A stretch of DNA of 64,000 bases from Actinocatenispora sp963805605 (GTDB lineage: Bacteria > Actinomycetota > Actinomycetes > Mycobacteriales > Micromonosporaceae): NCBI GenBank assembly GCA_963805605.1, contig CAWDUX010000002.1, positions 1,302,001 through 1,366,000 on the forward strand, given 5' to 3'. The stretch's first letter is position 1; every line of letters begins with the position of its first letter. The notes below the pieces were generated by a model. It saw only the letters and a program-made list of their open reading frames with translations, ran no database searches and was not told where the DNA came from. The position numbers and the translations under genes were made by a program. Of this stretch, positions 7,803 to 20,448 are shown piece by piece.

Positions 7803-8795
7803 TCAGAAGTTGTTCGCCGAGAGCATCGCCACTCCGGCCAGGTAGAGCGCCAGGCCGATCAGGGACAGACCTGCCCCGCAGGCACCGGTGATGATCCCGG
7901 CCAGGGCCATCCCGGAACCCCCCGACTGCGCGCCGGGCTGCTGGATCTGCTTGCGCGCCATGATTCCCATCACCAGAGCGGCCGCACCCGCGAGTATCCC
8001 CAGGATCGACGCAAGCCCCACGCAGCAGGTGCCCAACGCCATGACGGAACTGCCGATACCGGTGATCATCGCGCCGAGTGCCACGCCGTTGTTCGGCGGC
8101 TTGGTGGGCGGCAGCGCGACCCCGTACTGGGGCTGACCCGACTGCGGATAGGCGCCGTATCCCGCGGCCTGCGAGTAACCAGCAGCATTGGGCTGCGCGT
8201 AGCCGGAAACCGGCGCGTTCGGATAGGCGGTCTGCGGATGGCTGGGCGGCGCACTGGCCTGCTGCTGCCCGTACGCGGGGATCGCACTGTGCTGAGCGCC
8301 CTGGCCGCCCTGCTGCGGCCCGCCCTGCTGGTAACCGCTCTGCTGGTAGGAGGGCGGCGCGCTCTGCTGGTAGGAGGGCGGCGCGCTCTGCTGACCGTAG
8401 CCGGTCTGTGACGTCGGTCCGCCGGTGCCATAGCTGGGCTGTGGACCGGACTGGCCGAAACCACCCGACTGCTGTTGGTACTCGATACCGCTCGTGTCAT
8501 CCCGCTGGCCGGTGTCCGCCCGACGCTGGGCTCCGTACCCGCCGGCGGCCGGCGGTGCCCCGCTGGTGCCGCTGACCGGAGAGTCCGGCTCGGACGACGG
8601 CAGAGTGAACGCCGGCCCGGAATGCGCCGGAGGATCGTCCTGCGGCGTCTGTGGTGGCGGTGGAGGGGAATCCCGGTCGGACGACACGCCACGTTCGGCA
8701 TCGGATGGAATCAGATAACCGGGCGGTGGCGCCGGATCCTGCCGGTCGTCACCCCTCGGACCCGTACCCTGCCCCGGTCCGGGCTGCTCGCTCAT
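7803..8795 (-). CDS. Gln/Pro-rich DUF4190-type membrane protein
   Basis: The product of this 330-residue gene has two parts. Residues 1 to about 225 are a low-complexity Pro/Gln/Ser/Gly/Tyr-rich tail with repeats such as QQSAPPSY. The last 100 or so residues form a compact hydrophobic domain with two or three membrane segments (GVALGAMITGIGSSVMALG, LASILGILAGAAALVMGIM, GMALAGIITGACGAGLSLIG) of the DUF4190 kind common in actinobacteria. The disordered tail probably faces the cytoplasm. GGAGGA precedes the ATG. The function is unknown and nothing in the neighbouring genes suggests one. Confidence 0.85.
   Translation of the reverse strand: MSEQPGPGQGTGPRGDDRQDPAPPPGYLIPSDAERGVSSDRDSPPPPPQTPQDDPPAHSGPAFTLPSSEPDSPVSGTSGAPPAAGGYGAQRRADTGQRDDTSGIEYQQQSGGFGQSGPQPSYGTGGPTSQTGYGQQSAPPSYQQSAPPSYQQSGYQQGGPQQGGQGAQHSAIPAYGQQQASAPPSHPQTAYPNAPVSGYAQPNAAGYSQAAGYGAYPQSGQPQYGVALPPTKPPNNGVALGAMITGIGSSVMALGTCCVGLASILGILAGAAALVMGIMARKQIQQPGAQSGGSGMALAGIITGACGAGLSLIGLALYLAGVAMLSANNF
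8338..8385 (-). repeat. 24-base tandem repeat in a low-complexity coding region
   Basis: Two perfect 24-base copies (8338-8361 and 8362-8385) encode the octapeptide QQSAPPSY twice in the disordered N-terminal part of the DUF4190-type protein. The unit is a multiple of three, so copy-number change would keep the frame. Confidence 0.8.
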
Positions 8796-8808
8796 GCTCT
8801 TCCTCCCC

Positions 8809-8832
8809 GGCCCGCCGTCGACGCGGCGGGCC
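8809..8832 (-). terminator. hairpin terminator
   Basis: Nine-base perfect arms GGCCCGCCG / CGGCGGGCC around a six-base loop begin ten bases after the stop codon at 8843. There is no T-run, as is usual in high-GC actinomycetes. Confidence 0.6.
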
Positions 8833-8842
8833 AGCGCGCGGA

Positions 8843-9256
8843 TCAGTTCACGTCAGGGCCGTACTGGACGCCCGACGACATGGGGCCACCGGCGCGCAAC
8901 AGTGCCACCACAACGCCGAACACGATCATCGCAGCCGCGATCCACAACGCCAGCCGCGCCAGCCGGACCCCCCACAGCAGCGACCGGGCACCGGTCAGGA
9001 AGCCCGCGGAGGCACGCATCTGGTTTGCCGCGTCCCGGGCCAGGACGAGCGCCACCACGGCCGGCAGGACCCCGGCCAGTACGGGAGAGAACAGCACCGC
9101 GACGATGCCGAGCCACTGGACCGCGGTCGCCTTGGATGAGCGCACCGGGTCCGGATCCAGCGGATGGCGGTGCCCCTGCACCTCGGCCACGGCGCCATCG
9201 ACCGGACCGGGCGTGCCCTGCGGCCCCGCCGTCGAACCGTCGACTGCCGGAAACAA
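8843..9256 (-). CDS. small two-span membrane protein
   Basis: I do not recognise this 137-residue protein. It has a polar N-terminus of about 45 residues, then two hydrophobic stretches (WLGIVAVLFSPVLAGVLPAVVALVLA and LARLALWIAAAMIVFGVVVALL) separated by a short basic and polar segment. It is encoded on the same strand as the DUF4190-type gene 47 bases downstream, and both are small membrane proteins, but a hairpin terminator separates them. The start at 9256 is an ATG without an obvious strong ribosome-binding site. Confidence 0.7.
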   Translation of the reverse strand: MFPAVDGSTAGPQGTPGPVDGAVAEVQGHRHPLDPDPVRSSKATAVQWLGIVAVLFSPVLAGVLPAVVALVLARDAANQMRASAGFLTGARSLLWGVRLARLALWIAAAMIVFGVVVALLRAGGPMSSGVQYGPDVN

Positions 9257-9383
9257 CGCAAACCCCCACGCGTATCGGGTCGACGACCCCGGCCGTCGTT
9301 GACCGTCCCAACGTACCTGGCCCTGGCCAGCCGGCCGGGGCGCACCGCCAGCAACGCGGCCGCCCAGCTGATGACACAGACGT

Positions 9384-9423
9384 CATGGGCCGTCGGGAAC
9401 CCGAAGGTCCCCGACGGCCCATG
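9384..9423 (-). terminator. strong hairpin terminator downstream of rpoC
   Basis: Fourteen-base perfect arms (9384-9397 and 9410-9423, beginning CATGGGCC) enclose a 12-base loop, about 73 bases beyond the rpoC stop. No T-run follows. It is the likely end of the rpoB-rpoC transcript. Confidence 0.75.
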
Positions 9424-9441
9424 CTCAACTTCAGTGGCATC

Positions 9442-9495
9442 GGCGGCCGAAGCCGCCAGCACCGTGTCTGCGGCCGAAGCCGCCCAGTTGCCGCG

Positions 9496-9512
<17 letters not shown>
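9442..9512 (-). repeat. three tandem UUCG-tetraloop hairpins at the rpoC 3' end
   Basis: The sequence GCGGC-TTCG-GCCGC occurs three times on the minus strand, at 9499-9512, 9470-9483 and 9442-9457, spaced 27-29 bases apart. The first copy encodes the C-terminal GGFGR of RpoC; the other two are in the 3' untranslated region. Each unit would fold as a very stable cUUCGg hairpin. The spacing suggests duplication of the gene end. Confidence 0.75.
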
Positions 9513-13386
<3,874 letters not shown>

Positions 13387-13465
13387 TTGTGGTCAGTCCC
13401 CTTTGGGTCGTGGTGTGGCGGTGTGCACGCCGCCCTACCGGTGGTGTCGGCCGCTGTCCTTGGGG

Positions 13466-13497
13466 GTACCGGGCGCGGCGCCTGCCGCGCCCGGTAC
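13466..13497 (-). other. perfect 14-bp hairpin between rpoB and rpoC
   Basis: Arms GTACCGGGCGCGGC and GCCGCGCCCGGTAC match over 14 bases with only a four-base loop, starting seven bases after the rpoB stop. rpoB and rpoC are normally co-transcribed, so this may be an RNA-processing site, a transcript-stabilising stem or a partial attenuator that sets the subunit ratio. The role is inferred. Confidence 0.65.
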
Positions 13498-13503
13498 GAC
13501 CAC

Positions 13504-16500
13504 TCAGACCTCTTCGACGCTGCTCGGCTCGTGCCTGGACAGGTCGATACCCAGTTCCTCCGCCGCGCGGAACACCTCGTCGTCGTTGTCCTTCATCTCG
13601 AGGGTGACCCCGTCGGACGAGAGCACCTCCACGTTCAGGCACAGCGACTGGAGTTCCTTGAGCAGAACCTTGAACGATTCCGGAATGCCCGGCTCGGGGA
13701 TGTTCTCGCCCTTGACGATCGCCTCATAGACCTTGACCCGGCCCACGACGTCGTCGGACTTGATCGTCAGCAGTTCCTGCAACGCGTACGCCGCGCCGTA
13801 GGCCTGCATGGCCCAGCACTCCATTTCGCCGAACCGCTGCCCACCGAACTGCGCCTTACCACCCAGCGGCTGCTGCGTGATCATCGAGTACGGCCCGGTG
13901 GAACGGGCGTGGATCTTGTCATCCACCAGGTGGTTCAGCTTGATGATGTAGATGTAGCCGACCGCGATCGGGTCCGGGAAAGGCTCCCCGGAACGGCCGT
14001 CGAACAACTTGGTCTTGCCACTGCCGTTGACCAGCTGGGTGCCGTCCCGGTTGGGCAGGGAGGCGTCCAGCATGCCGGCGATCTCCTCCTCGTGCGCGCC
14101 GTCGAACACCGGCGTGGCGAGGTTGGTGTCCGGCACCGAGGAGTCCGCCCCGATCGACTTGAGCGACTTCTTCCAGGCGGTGTCCTCACCGTCCAGCTTC
14201 CAGCCGTTCTTCGCCAACCAACCGAGGTGGGTCTCCAACACCTGGCCGACGTTCATCCGGCTCGGCACACCCAGCGGGTTGAGCACGATGTCGACCGGCG
14301 TGCCGTCCTCCAGGAACGGCATGTCCTCCGGCGGCAGGATCTTGGAGATGACGCCCTTGTTGCCGTGCCGGCCCGCGAGCTTGTCACCGTCCTGGATCTT
14401 GCGCTTCTGGGCCACGTACACCCGGACCAGTTCGTTCACTCCGGGGGACAGTTCGTCGCCGTCGTCCCGGCTGAACGTCCGTACGCCGATGACCGTGCCG
14501 GACTCACCATGCGGCACCTTCAACGAGGTGTCCCGGACCTCCCGGGCCTTCTCACCGAAGATCGCGCGCAGCAGCCGCTCCTCCGGAGTCAGCTCGGTCT
14601 CACCCTTCGGGGTGACCTTGCCGACCAGGATGTCGCCGTCGCGGACCTCGGCGCCGATGCGGATGATGCCGCGCTCGTCGAGATCGGCCAGCATCTCCTC
14701 GGAGACGTTCGGGATATCCCGGGTGATCTCCTCCGGACCCAGCTTGGTGTCCCGGGCGTCGACCTCGTGCTCTTCGATGTGGATCGAGGAGAGCACGTCC
14801 TCCTGCACCAGACGCTGGGACAGGATGATCGCGTCCTCGTAGTTGTAGCCCTCCCACGGCATGAACGCGACGAGCAGGTTCTTGCCGAGCGCCATCTCAC
14901 CTTCGTCGGTGCACGGCCCGTCGGCGATGACCTGACCGGCTTCGACCCGCTGACCCTCGTCCACCACGGGACGCTGGTTGATGCAGGTACCGGCGTTCGA
15001 ACGGCGGAACTTGTGCAGCAGGTAGGTGCGACGGTGGCCGTCGTCCTGGTGCACCGTCACGTAGTCGGCGCACAGGTCCTCGACGACACCCGGCTCCTCG
15101 GCCACCACGACGTCACCCGCGTCGACCGCAGCACGGTATTCCATGCCGGTGCCGACGAGCGGTGACTCCGCCTTGACCAGCGGCACGGACTGACGCTGCA
15201 TGTTGGCACCCATCAGTGCCCGGTTGGCGTCGTCGTGCTCCAGGAACGGGATCATCGCGGTCGCCACCGACACCATCTGCCGGGGCGAGACGTCCATGTA
15301 GTCCACCCTGGACGGGCTGACCGCTTCGAACTCGCCGCCCTTCAGGCGGACCAGTACGGTGCTCTCCGCGAAGGAACCGTCATCTGCCAGCGGCGCGTTG
15401 GCCTGGGCGATGATGTACCGGTCCTCCTCGTCGGCGGTCAGGTACTGGACGTGGTCCGACACCTTGCCGTCGATCACCTTGCGGTACGGAGTCTCGATGA
15501 ACCCGAACGGGTTGACCCGGGCGAACGCGGACAACGCGCCGATCAGGCCGATGTTCGGCCCCTCCGGGGTCTCGATCGGGCACATCCGACCGTAGTGCGA
15601 CGGGTGTACGTCCCGGACCTCCATGCCGGCACGGTCCCGGGAGAGACCGCCGGGGCCCAGTGCGGACAGCCGGCGCCGGTGGGTCAGGCCCGCCAGCGGG
15701 TTGGTCTGGTCCATGAACTGGGACAGCTGGCTGGTGCCGAAGAACTCCTTGATCGCCGCCACCACGGGGCGGATGTTGATCAGGGTCTGCGGCGTGATCG
15801 CCTCGACGTCCTGGGTGGTCATCCGTTCCCGGACGACCCGCTCCATCCGGGACAGACCGACCCGGACCTGGTTCTGGATCAGCTCGCCGACGGTGCGCAA
15901 CCGGCGGTTACCGAAGTGGTCGATGTCGTCGGCGTCGTAACCCTCTTCGGCCGTGTGCAGCCGGCAGAGGTATTCGATCGTCGAGACGACGTCGTCCTCG
16001 GTGAGCACCCCGGTGGTGACCGGCGCGTTGACCTCCAGCTTCTTGTTCACCTTGTAGCGACCGACCTTGGCCAGGTCGTAACGCTTCGGGTTGAAGAAGA
16101 GGTTGTCCAGCAGCGTCTGGGCGTTCTCCTTGGTCGGCGGTTCGCCCGGCCGCAGCTTGCGGTAGATGTCCAGCAGCGCCTCGTCCTGGCCGCCGATGTG
16201 GTCCTTCTCCAGCGTGGCCAGCATGATCTCCGACCAGCTGAACCGCTCGCGGATCTGCTCGCTGCTCCAACCGATGGCCTTGAGTAGGACGGTGACGGCC
16301 TGACGGCGCTTCCGGTCGATCCGCACCCCGGCGGTGTCCCGCTTGTCGATGTCGAACTCCAGCCAGGCGCCCCGGCTCGGGATCACCTTGACGCTGGAGA
16401 CATCGCGGTCGGAGGTCTTGTCGGGTTGCTTGTCGAAGTAGACACCCGGCGACCGGACCAACTGGGACACGACGACACGCTCGGTGCCGTTGATGATGAA

Positions 16501-16932
16501 CGTGCCCTTGTTCGTCATCATCGGGAAGTCGCCCATGAACACCGTCTGGCTCTTGATCTCGCCAGTGGTGTGGTTGGTGAACTCCGCGGTGACGAACAGC
16601 GGCGCGCAATAGGTGAGGTCCTTCTCCTTACATTCTTCGATCGACGCCTTCACCTCGTCGAACCGTGGGTTCGAGAAGGAAAGCGACATGGTGCCGGAGA
16701 AGTCCTCGATGGGACTGATCTCCTCCAGGATCTCCGCTAGTCCACTACGGGGGGAGGAGTCATCGTCACTGCGGGCACGCCAAGCCTCGTTGCCGACCAG
16801 CCAGTCAAAAGACTCGTTCTGGATGGCAAGGAGGTTGGGTACCTCGAGGTGTTCGGTGATCCTGCCGAATGAGACTCGGCGGGGAGCGTAAGCACTCGTG
16901 GTCAGGGTCTTCGCAGGGCGGGAAGCTGCCAA
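13504..16932 (-). CDS. rpoB: DNA-directed RNA polymerase beta subunit
   Basis: The beta subunit forms the upper half of the polymerase active-site cleft. The frame is open to 17007, but the start is placed at TTG 16932 (MAASRPAKTLTTSAYAPRR). That codon is preceded by GGAAGGA at six bases' spacing, matches the actinobacterial N-terminus and gives 1142 residues. The rifampicin pocket (SQLSQFMDQTNPLAGLTH then RRRLSALGPGG) keeps the Asp, His and Ser equivalents of E. coli 516, 526 and 531, so the enzyme should be rifampicin sensitive. A promoter with a leader of about 140 bases lies upstream. Confidence 0.97.
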   Translation of the reverse strand: MAASRPAKTLTTSAYAPRRVSFGRITEHLEVPNLLAIQNESFDWLVGNEAWRARSDDDSSPRSGLAEILEEISPIEDFSGTMSLSFSNPRFDEVKASIEECKEKDLTYCAPLFVTAEFTNHTTGEIKSQTVFMGDFPMMTNKGTFIINGTERVVVSQLVRSPGVYFDKQPDKTSDRDVSSVKVIPSRGAWLEFDIDKRDTAGVRIDRKRRQAVTVLLKAIGWSSEQIRERFSWSEIMLATLEKDHIGGQDEALLDIYRKLRPGEPPTKENAQTLLDNLFFNPKRYDLAKVGRYKVNKKLEVNAPVTTGVLTEDDVVSTIEYLCRLHTAEEGYDADDIDHFGNRRLRTVGELIQNQVRVGLSRMERVVRERMTTQDVEAITPQTLINIRPVVAAIKEFFGTSQLSQFMDQTNPLAGLTHRRRLSALGPGGLSRDRAGMEVRDVHPSHYGRMCPIETPEGPNIGLIGALSAFARVNPFGFIETPYRKVIDGKVSDHVQYLTADEEDRYIIAQANAPLADDGSFAESTVLVRLKGGEFEAVSPSRVDYMDVSPRQMVSVATAMIPFLEHDDANRALMGANMQRQSVPLVKAESPLVGTGMEYRAAVDAGDVVVAEEPGVVEDLCADYVTVHQDDGHRRTYLLHKFRRSNAGTCINQRPVVDEGQRVEAGQVIADGPCTDEGEMALGKNLLVAFMPWEGYNYEDAIILSQRLVQEDVLSSIHIEEHEVDARDTKLGPEEITRDIPNVSEEMLADLDERGIIRIGAEVRDGDILVGKVTPKGETELTPEERLLRAIFGEKAREVRDTSLKVPHGESGTVIGVRTFSRDDGDELSPGVNELVRVYVAQKRKIQDGDKLAGRHGNKGVISKILPPEDMPFLEDGTPVDIVLNPLGVPSRMNVGQVLETHLGWLAKNGWKLDGEDTAWKKSLKSIGADSSVPDTNLATPVFDGAHEEEIAGMLDASLPNRDGTQLVNGSGKTKLFDGRSGEPFPDPIAVGYIYIIKLNHLVDDKIHARSTGPYSMITQQPLGGKAQFGGQRFGEMECWAMQAYGAAYALQELLTIKSDDVVGRVKVYEAIVKGENIPEPGIPESFKVLLKELQSLCLNVEVLSSDGVTLEMKDNDDEVFRAAEELGIDLSRHEPSSVEEV

Positions 16933-17078
16933 GATGCGTCCTTCCGAGGACCTGTCAGCGACGGCCGGTACGCGCGCACCCCAAACGACTCCCCTAAAAC
17001 CACCCATATGTCACCGTCAAACCGGCAACATCCAGACAATTTCGGTGAGCTCAACGTTAGAAGGCAGCGCAAACTAGC

Positions 17079-17107
17079 AGTGTAGCCGAAAGGCTCACCG
17101 CTGTCCA
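17079..17107 (-). promoter_or_regulatory. promoter of rpoB-rpoC (candidate)
   Basis: On the minus strand, TGGACA (17107-17102) and TACACT (17084-17079) are spaced by exactly 17 bases. Transcription would start near 17072, leaving about 140 untranslated bases before the TTG start of rpoB. The rest of the 424-base gap (16933-17356) shows no other structure that I can support, and I see no clear terminator for the gene ending at 17357. Confidence 0.6.
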
Positions 17108-17356
17108 GGCCGAGCCGCGAAGGAACGGCGGGACAGCCTCCAGAACGAATCCGGGCACCCGACACCTGCTCCCTGCAGCTGGCCTCCGCGCGGTGCGCAG
17201 AAGCAGCTAGAGATCAGCGTGCCTGTCTGGCGCTGCGTCGTCAAGAGCTGGCGCGCGGTCAACATGGTGGAAAAGTCAGACAACCGACCCGGGAGAGGTC
17301 AGCACAAACCGAGCAGAACGCCTGTACAAGGCACAACGCCCAGTGATCCGGGTCGA

Positions 17357-18493
17357 TCAGACCGCAAGCACCTTCGTGACCAGCCATGCGCCGGACGATC
17401 GCGTCAGAGTCATCAGTACCCGATTCTGGTCGACCTTCTGGCCGTCGATGTTGCTGTTCTGCCGGTACTGGTCCACGTAGAGCAAGACCACGACCGTGTT
17501 GTTAGTGGCAGAGACCACACTAGTGGCCGCGACGGTCGCCCGTACCACGGCCTTCGCCTTCACCGCGTTCTTCTTCAGGTCCCGGGTACTCGTCGCGTAC
17601 TGCTTGGCGAAATCACCACCGATGTACCGGCGGGCCCGCGCGACGTTCGCGTCGTACGTCCGGTAGTCGTACGACAGGATCACCGGCGCAGCGGCCTGGG
17701 CCACCGAGGTCGCCTCGTTACGCGCCCGGCCCACCCCTTCGCCGAAACTGGCGGTGTACTGGGAGGCCACCCAGACCGACACGGCGCTCCCGGCGACCAG
17801 TACGGTGAGTACGAGAAGTACCAGAGCCGCCCGGTGCAGGCGGCTGAGCCTGCGCTGCGCGACGACCCGGCGGACGGCTGTTCTGCCCTTCCCTGCCTTC
17901 GTGTCGCCCCGAGCTCCGTCGGACCTCCTACCGCTGCCAGCCCGACCGGAACGAGCGGACCGACCGCTGCGGGTACCGCTCCCGGGCCGTACCGGCGCCT
18001 TCACCGGCGGCCGGGCCGGGCGCGTCGGTACGCCGGCCGACTCCGCCGAGCCGTCCGGGTCCGAACCGGCACGTGCGCTCTCGTCCGGATCTGCATCGGC
18101 GGGTACATCGTCGACGTCGGACTTCGGGCGCGGTGACGGCCGCCGCTCTGCGCTCCGCGACCGGGCCGGAGCCGGTCGGACCGGCCCCGGACTCGGGCGC
18201 CGCCGCAGACCGGTCGATTTCGCTTCCACCCCGTCGTCCGAGCCGGCACCGCCCGAGGTCGCACCAGCCGAGCCGGTACTGCCCGACATGGCGTCGGGCG
18301 CGGCGGCATCCTCCGGGAAAGCGTTGTCCGACCCGGTCAGGCCGTCCGGCGCCGTCGAAGCGTCCGCTGGTACGGGCCGGGTCGAATTCCGGCGACGACC
18401 GGCGGCAGGACGGTGGGTACGGGTCGGGTGGCCCGGCTGGCCGCCCTTCGGCGGTGCCTGACCACGCAGCGCCCGGGGAATGAAGCGGGGCAT
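17357..18493 (-). CDS. Mce-associated membrane protein (long N-terminal tail)
   Basis: This protein belongs to the Mce-associated (Mas) type that accompanies Mce lipid-import complexes. Residues 1-215 are a disordered, Pro/Ser/Arg/Asp-rich cytoplasmic tail. One membrane helix follows (AALVLLVLTVLVAGSAVSVWVA), then an extracytoplasmic domain of about 140 residues. That domain carries the family pattern of an alpha segment (SYDYRTYDANVARARRYIGGDFAKQY) followed by beta strands ending in RSSGAWLVTKVLAV. It is the last gene of the mce operon, 59 bases after the shorter Mas gene. The 378-residue length is due to the tail. Confidence 0.85.
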   Translation of the reverse strand: MPRFIPRALRGQAPPKGGQPGHPTRTHRPAAGRRRNSTRPVPADASTAPDGLTGSDNAFPEDAAAPDAMSGSTGSAGATSGGAGSDDGVEAKSTGLRRRPSPGPVRPAPARSRSAERRPSPRPKSDVDDVPADADPDESARAGSDPDGSAESAGVPTRPARPPVKAPVRPGSGTRSGRSARSGRAGSGRRSDGARGDTKAGKGRTAVRRVVAQRRLSRLHRAALVLLVLTVLVAGSAVSVWVASQYTASFGEGVGRARNEATSVAQAAAPVILSYDYRTYDANVARARRYIGGDFAKQYATSTRDLKKNAVKAKAVVRATVAATSVVSATNNTVVVLLYVDQYRQNSNIDGQKVDQNRVLMTLTRSSGAWLVTKVLAV

Positions 18494-18552
18494 CGCGGGA
18501 TTGTCCTCCGTACCTCAGGTTCGAAACGCGCGGGACCGGGCGCTCGGCGAGC

Positions 18553-19098
18553 TCAGACGAATTCGAGTTTGGACACCAGCCAGCGCTGGCCCTGTTCGGC
18601 CATGACCACCCGTACCCGGTAGTGGGCCTTGCGCCCGTCCGGGGCGTTGGTGTTGGTGACCGTCGCGTCCATCGCCACCAGTACGGTCGCCGACTTTCGC
18701 TTACTGGTGGTCACGCCGGCCCACAGGACCTGCGCCTTGGCGCTGACCTTGTTCTCCACCACCGCGGAGCGGGTCTGCTTCATGCCGTTCTGGTACTCGC
18801 GCTTGAAGTCGCCGGTGGAGCCGTCCAGCGTGCGCTTCAGGTCATGGTCGACCGTCTTCGCGCTGACGCTCATGAAGTTGCTGACGGTCGTCTTCGCCGC
18901 GGACACTGCGGCGTTGCGGGCCTGCTCGTCCTGGCTCTGCTGGTAGGCGCGCCAGCCTCCGACCGCGGTGCTGGCCACACCGCCGGCCACCAGGAGCGCG
19001 AGTACCACGGTCAGCACGGTCATGCCGCGCACCGAGTGCCACAGGGTCTGACACGGCCGGACGACCCAGTGTCGCAGCGGGTTGCTACTCGTCGACAT
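18553..19098 (-). CDS. Mce-associated membrane protein (short form)
   Basis: This 181-residue protein has a single N-terminal membrane helix (GMTVLTVVLALLVAGGVASTAVGGW) and an extracytoplasmic SnoaL-like domain. The domain has the segment VDHDLKRTLDGSTGDFKREY and ends in GQRWLVSKLEFV, closely parallel to its downstream neighbour. Proteins of this type are thought to stabilise Mce complexes in mycobacteria. It follows mceF by 33 bases and precedes the long Mas gene, so it belongs to the same operon. Confidence 0.85.
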   Translation of the reverse strand: MSTSSNPLRHWVVRPCQTLWHSVRGMTVLTVVLALLVAGGVASTAVGGWRAYQQSQDEQARNAAVSAAKTTVSNFMSVSAKTVDHDLKRTLDGSTGDFKREYQNGMKQTRSAVVENKVSAKAQVLWAGVTTSKRKSATVLVAMDATVTNTNAPDGRKAHYRVRVVMAEQGQRWLVSKLEFV

Positions 19099-19131
19099 GC
19101 TGCCCTTCGATTCGGTACGTGGCGGGTGGCC

Positions 19132-20448
19132 TCACGGTTGCAGGCCGGCCAACAGCAGCTGTTTCCACGACTGGTCGCCGGCCAACTGGTACTGGCCGCC
19201 GGTGCCGCCGAACTGTAGCGGCTTGCCGTCCGGGCCGAGCACCAGCCCGGTGGACGGGTCGTAGCCGGCAACGTCGGACGCGGCCGGGTGGGATGCGGAC
19301 TGTCCGTCCGCCCCGGAGCTACCACCCGATGATGTACCAGCGGACGGCGCGGGGCCACCCTCCGGCACCGGCGTGATCTCCGGGCCGCCCAGGCGCGGCG
19401 TGTTGTTGTTGCCGCGCACGCTGGAACCCTGCTGCTGCTCACCCTGCGTGCACTTCAGCTTCTCACCCGTCCGGACGTACTGGCAGGGTGGCGGGTCGTC
19501 CACATCGAGTACGAGACCGAAATGCGCCGTGCCATCTCCTGGAGTGACAGTGAAACCACCAGCGGTCACCAACGGATAGACCACCAGGATCTGCCGGATG
19601 CCCGCGATCCGGCGGGTCGCTACCCCACCGCCCGTGATCAGATTGCCCAGCAGGGTGCCGACCGAAGGGTCCAGGTCGTGCAGCAGACCCGTCACCTGCC
19701 GGGCCGCCGGCGGCGCGTTGGCCAGCAGCTTACGCAGATCCGCGTCGGAGGTACGGAGCGTCGTGGTCAGCTGCGCCAGACCCTTCGCCCAGCGCCGGAT
19801 GTCCGCCGAACTGGCCTGCTGGGTGGACAGCACCGTCTGACCGTCCTGCAGCAACTGGACCGTCTGCGGCAGGTCGGTCTCCGCGGTGGACAGCAGCTTG
19901 TCACTGGAGTCCAGGATGCGTTGCAGGGAGTCACCGCTGCCGTCGAAGGCGCGCCCCAGCTCGTCGATCACCACCTGCAGGTCGTTGGTGTCCACCGAGC
20001 CGACCAGCTTGTCCAGGTTGACCAGCAACGTCTCGGTCGGCAGCGGGACACCGGTACGGCTGACCGGGATGGTGTCCCCAGCCTGCAGGTACGGGCCGTC
20101 CCCGCCGTAGGGCCGCAGATCCAGGTACTGCTCGCCGACCGCGGAACGGTCGGTCACCACGGCCCGCAGATCCTTCGGGATCTGTACACCGCGGTCGATC
20201 CGCATCCGCACCCGGACCCGCCGGCCGTCCAACTGGACCGCGGTGACCTTGCCGACCGGGCTGCCCCGGTAGGTCACCGAGGCGTTGGTGAAAATCCCGC
20301 CGGCCGTGCTGAACTCTGCGGACAGCGGGTACGAGCGGCCCAGCAGCGCGTCGCCGACGCCGACGTAGCGGACCGCTACGTAACACACGCCGAGCACACT
20401 GACCAGTAGGAACGCCAGCACCTTGACCTTCACACTGCGCGGGATCAT
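19132..20448 (-). CDS. mceF: MCE family protein, sixth substrate-binding subunit
   Basis: This is an MlaD/MCE-domain protein of the Mce lipid-import complex. It has 438 residues: an N-terminal membrane anchor (VLAFLLVSVLGVCYVAVRYVGVGD), an MCE beta-barrel domain at about residues 40-120 (SAEFSTAGGIFTNASVTYRG, GKVTAVQLDGRRVRVRMRI), a long helical region, and a Gly/Ser/Pro-rich C-terminus. It overlaps mceE by four bases (ATGA). By position in a six-gene mceA-F series it corresponds to MceF. The substrate (sterol, fatty acid or other lipid) cannot be read from the sequence. Confidence 0.9.
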   Translation of the reverse strand: MIPRSVKVKVLAFLLVSVLGVCYVAVRYVGVGDALLGRSYPLSAEFSTAGGIFTNASVTYRGSPVGKVTAVQLDGRRVRVRMRIDRGVQIPKDLRAVVTDRSAVGEQYLDLRPYGGDGPYLQAGDTIPVSRTGVPLPTETLLVNLDKLVGSVDTNDLQVVIDELGRAFDGSGDSLQRILDSSDKLLSTAETDLPQTVQLLQDGQTVLSTQQASSADIRRWAKGLAQLTTTLRTSDADLRKLLANAPPAARQVTGLLHDLDPSVGTLLGNLITGGGVATRRIAGIRQILVVYPLVTAGGFTVTPGDGTAHFGLVLDVDDPPPCQYVRTGEKLKCTQGEQQQGSSVRGNNNTPRLGGPEITPVPEGGPAPSAGTSSGGSSGADGQSASHPAASDVAGYDPSTGLVLGPDGKPLQFGGTGGQYQLAGDQSWKQLLLAGLQP

